Of a stretch of 64,000 nt of DNA, positions 62,223-64,000 are shown one piece after another. The notes under the pieces are model-generated. The model did not search any database and was not told where the DNA came from. It worked only from the letters and a program-made list of their open reading frames with translations. The first letter of the stretch is position 1, and the number at the start of each line of letters is the position of its first letter. The DNA is from Bradyrhizobium daqingense (GTDB lineage Bacteria; Pseudomonadota; Alphaproteobacteria; Rhizobiales; Xanthobacteraceae): positions 2,404,001 to 2,468,000 of the forward strand of contig NZ_CP088014.1 of NCBI RefSeq assembly GCF_021044685.1. The letters are read 5' to 3'. Both the position numbers and the translations under genes were made by a program.

Positions 62223-63257
62223 ATGAAGACTTTTCGCCTTCTGGCCGCGGTCAGCATCGCAGCCCTCATTGCCGTCCCGTCGGCCGTCTCGGCCCAGCAA
62301 AAGACGCTCTATGTCGCCGGCTATGGCGGCTCGTTCGAGAAGACCATTCGCGACGAGGTGATCCCGGCGTTCGAGAAGGAGAACGGCGTCAAGGTCGAGT
62401 ACGTCGCCGGCAACTCCACCGACACGCTGGCCAAGCTCCAGGCGCAGAAGGGCAACCAGCAGATCGACGTCGCCATCGTCGATGACGGCCCGATGTACCA
62501 AGCGATCCAGCTCGGCTTCTGCGGCAAGCTCGAGGGACTGCCGGCCGATCTCTACGACACCGCGCGCTTCAAGGACGATCGCGCGGTCGCGATCGGCATC
62601 GTCGCGACCGGCCTGATGTACAACACCAAGGTGTTCAAGGAGAAAGGCTGGGCGCCGCCGACCTCTTGGAACGATCTGAAGGACACGAAATACGCCAAGC
62701 AGCTGGTGATCCCGCCGATCAACAACACCTATGGCCTGGAAGCGCTGGTGATGCTGTCGAAGATGAACGGCGGCGGCGAGACCAATGTCGAGTCCGGCTT
62801 CAAGATCTTCAAGGAGCAGATCAATCCGAACGTGCTGGCTTATGAGCCGTCGCCCGGCAAGATGACCGAGCTGTTCCAGTCCGGTCAGGCCGTGATCGCA
62901 GTGTGGGGCACCGGCCGCGTGCAGAGCTTTGCCAACACCGGCTTCCCCGTCGACTTCGTCTATCCGAAGGAAGGCGCGGCAACGCTGCTGACGACGGCGT
63001 GTCCGATCAACAAGCCCAATGCCTCGCCGCTCGCTGCGAGCTTCGTCAAGATGCTGCTCGATCCCAAGATCCAGCTCGTGTTGCTCAAGGATTACGGTTA
63101 TGGCCCAGTGCTGAAATCGTTGGTGATCCCGCCCGAGCTCGGCAAGATGGCGCCGATCGGCGAGCGCGCGGCCAAGCTTTACAATCCGGATTGGACCGTC
63201 ATCAACGAAAAGCGCGAGGAGTGGACCAAGCGCTGGAATCGCGAGGTCGAGCGCTGA
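62223..63257 (+). CDS. ABC-transporter substrate-binding protein (polyamine/iron type)
   Basis: ATG at 62223 gives 344 residues with a signal peptide (MKTFRLLAAVSIAALIAVPS, cleaved after VSAQQ). The fold follows the PotD/extracellular family 1 pattern: LYVAGYGGSFEKTIRDEVIP at the start, AIVDDGPMYQAIQLGFCGKL and VAIGIVATGLMYNTKVFKEKG. Substrate could be a polyamine, opine or amino-acid derivative. The ATPase gene follows 27 bases later. Confidence 0.92.
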   Translation: MKTFRLLAAVSIAALIAVPSAVSAQQKTLYVAGYGGSFEKTIRDEVIPAFEKENGVKVEYVAGNSTDTLAKLQAQKGNQQIDVAIVDDGPMYQAIQLGFCGKLEGLPADLYDTARFKDDRAVAIGIVATGLMYNTKVFKEKGWAPPTSWNDLKDTKYAKQLVIPPINNTYGLEALVMLSKMNGGGETNVESGFKIFKEQINPNVLAYEPSPGKMTELFQSGQAVIAVWGTGRVQSFANTGFPVDFVYPKEGAATLLTTACPINKPNASPLAASFVKMLLDPKIQLVLLKDYGYGPVLKSLVIPPELGKMAPIGERAAKLYNPDWTVINEKREEWTKRWNREVER

Positions 63258-63284
63258 CTTGATCGTCGCTAGCGGAGACAGCGC

Positions 63285-64000
<716 letters not shown>

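Overview
The window looks like chromosome from a Bradyrhizobium-type alphaproteobacterium (Nitrobacteraceae). The evidence is the high GC content with strong third-position bias, a 999-residue PutA with an Lrp-type regulator beside it, a SorAB sulfite dehydrogenase, a DUF3551 protein, many class III CoA transferases, CYP153 P450s, and several families of dispersed palindromic repeats between genes. The genus is inferred from gene content; no marker RNA gene is present.

Layout. 1-4.5 kb: the end of a TPM-domain gene pair, a single-pass membrane protein and an unrecognised exported CxxCH protein. 4.5-9.5 kb: CoA transferase, putA and a divergent Lrp-type regulator. 9.6-11.6 kb: cold-shock protein and sorA-sorB. 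11.9-19.3 kb: a lipase-like protein, a membrane/2Fe-2S/adenylate-cyclase fusion, a GT39 enzyme and the ycjX-ycjF pair. 19.4-28.5 kb: a hemolysin III protein, SDR enzymes around a MarR gene with a near-perfect operator, and a catabolic operon (acyl-CoA dehydrogenase, CoA transferase, hotdog hydratase, then benzoylformate-decarboxylase-like enzyme) with a divergent LysR gene. 28.7-31.3 kb: two tandem CYP153 P450s. 31.6-34.1 kb: DUF898 protein and M48 peptidase. 34.2-37.4 kb: a likely URC uracil-catabolism operon (urc1-urc4-upp) with an attenuator-like leader. 37.7-47 kb: a threonine-synthase-like gene broken by one amber codon, DUF2927, an L,D-transpeptidase, a TPP enzyme followed by a small PD-(D/E)xK-like protein, a Bug-type binding protein, small exported proteins and a GreA-like protein. 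47-50.2 kb: SDR, cupin and double carboxymuconolactone-decarboxylase genes with a LysR regulator.

50.3-59.1 kb is an accessory segment with visibly lower GC. It carries a GT2 missing its N-terminus, a GT-C-like membrane protein with a discoidin-like tail, a methyltransferase, a 3' fragment of tRNA-Val, a P4-type integrase, an antisense HTH gene, a 3' fragment of tRNA-fMet, a decayed second integrase, and a YbgC-type thioesterase next to a second copy that has lost its 5' end. It reads as overlapping relics of integrative elements. From 59.5 kb the high-GC backbone resumes with an NTF2-like protein, an amidotransferase, a LysR gene and an ABC polyamine/iron-type transporter operon that runs off the right edge.

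No CRISPR array, rRNA gene or intact tRNA gene was seen. The most interesting items are the redox-sensor-like cyclase fusion, the URC operon with its leader hairpin, and the layered integration remnants.
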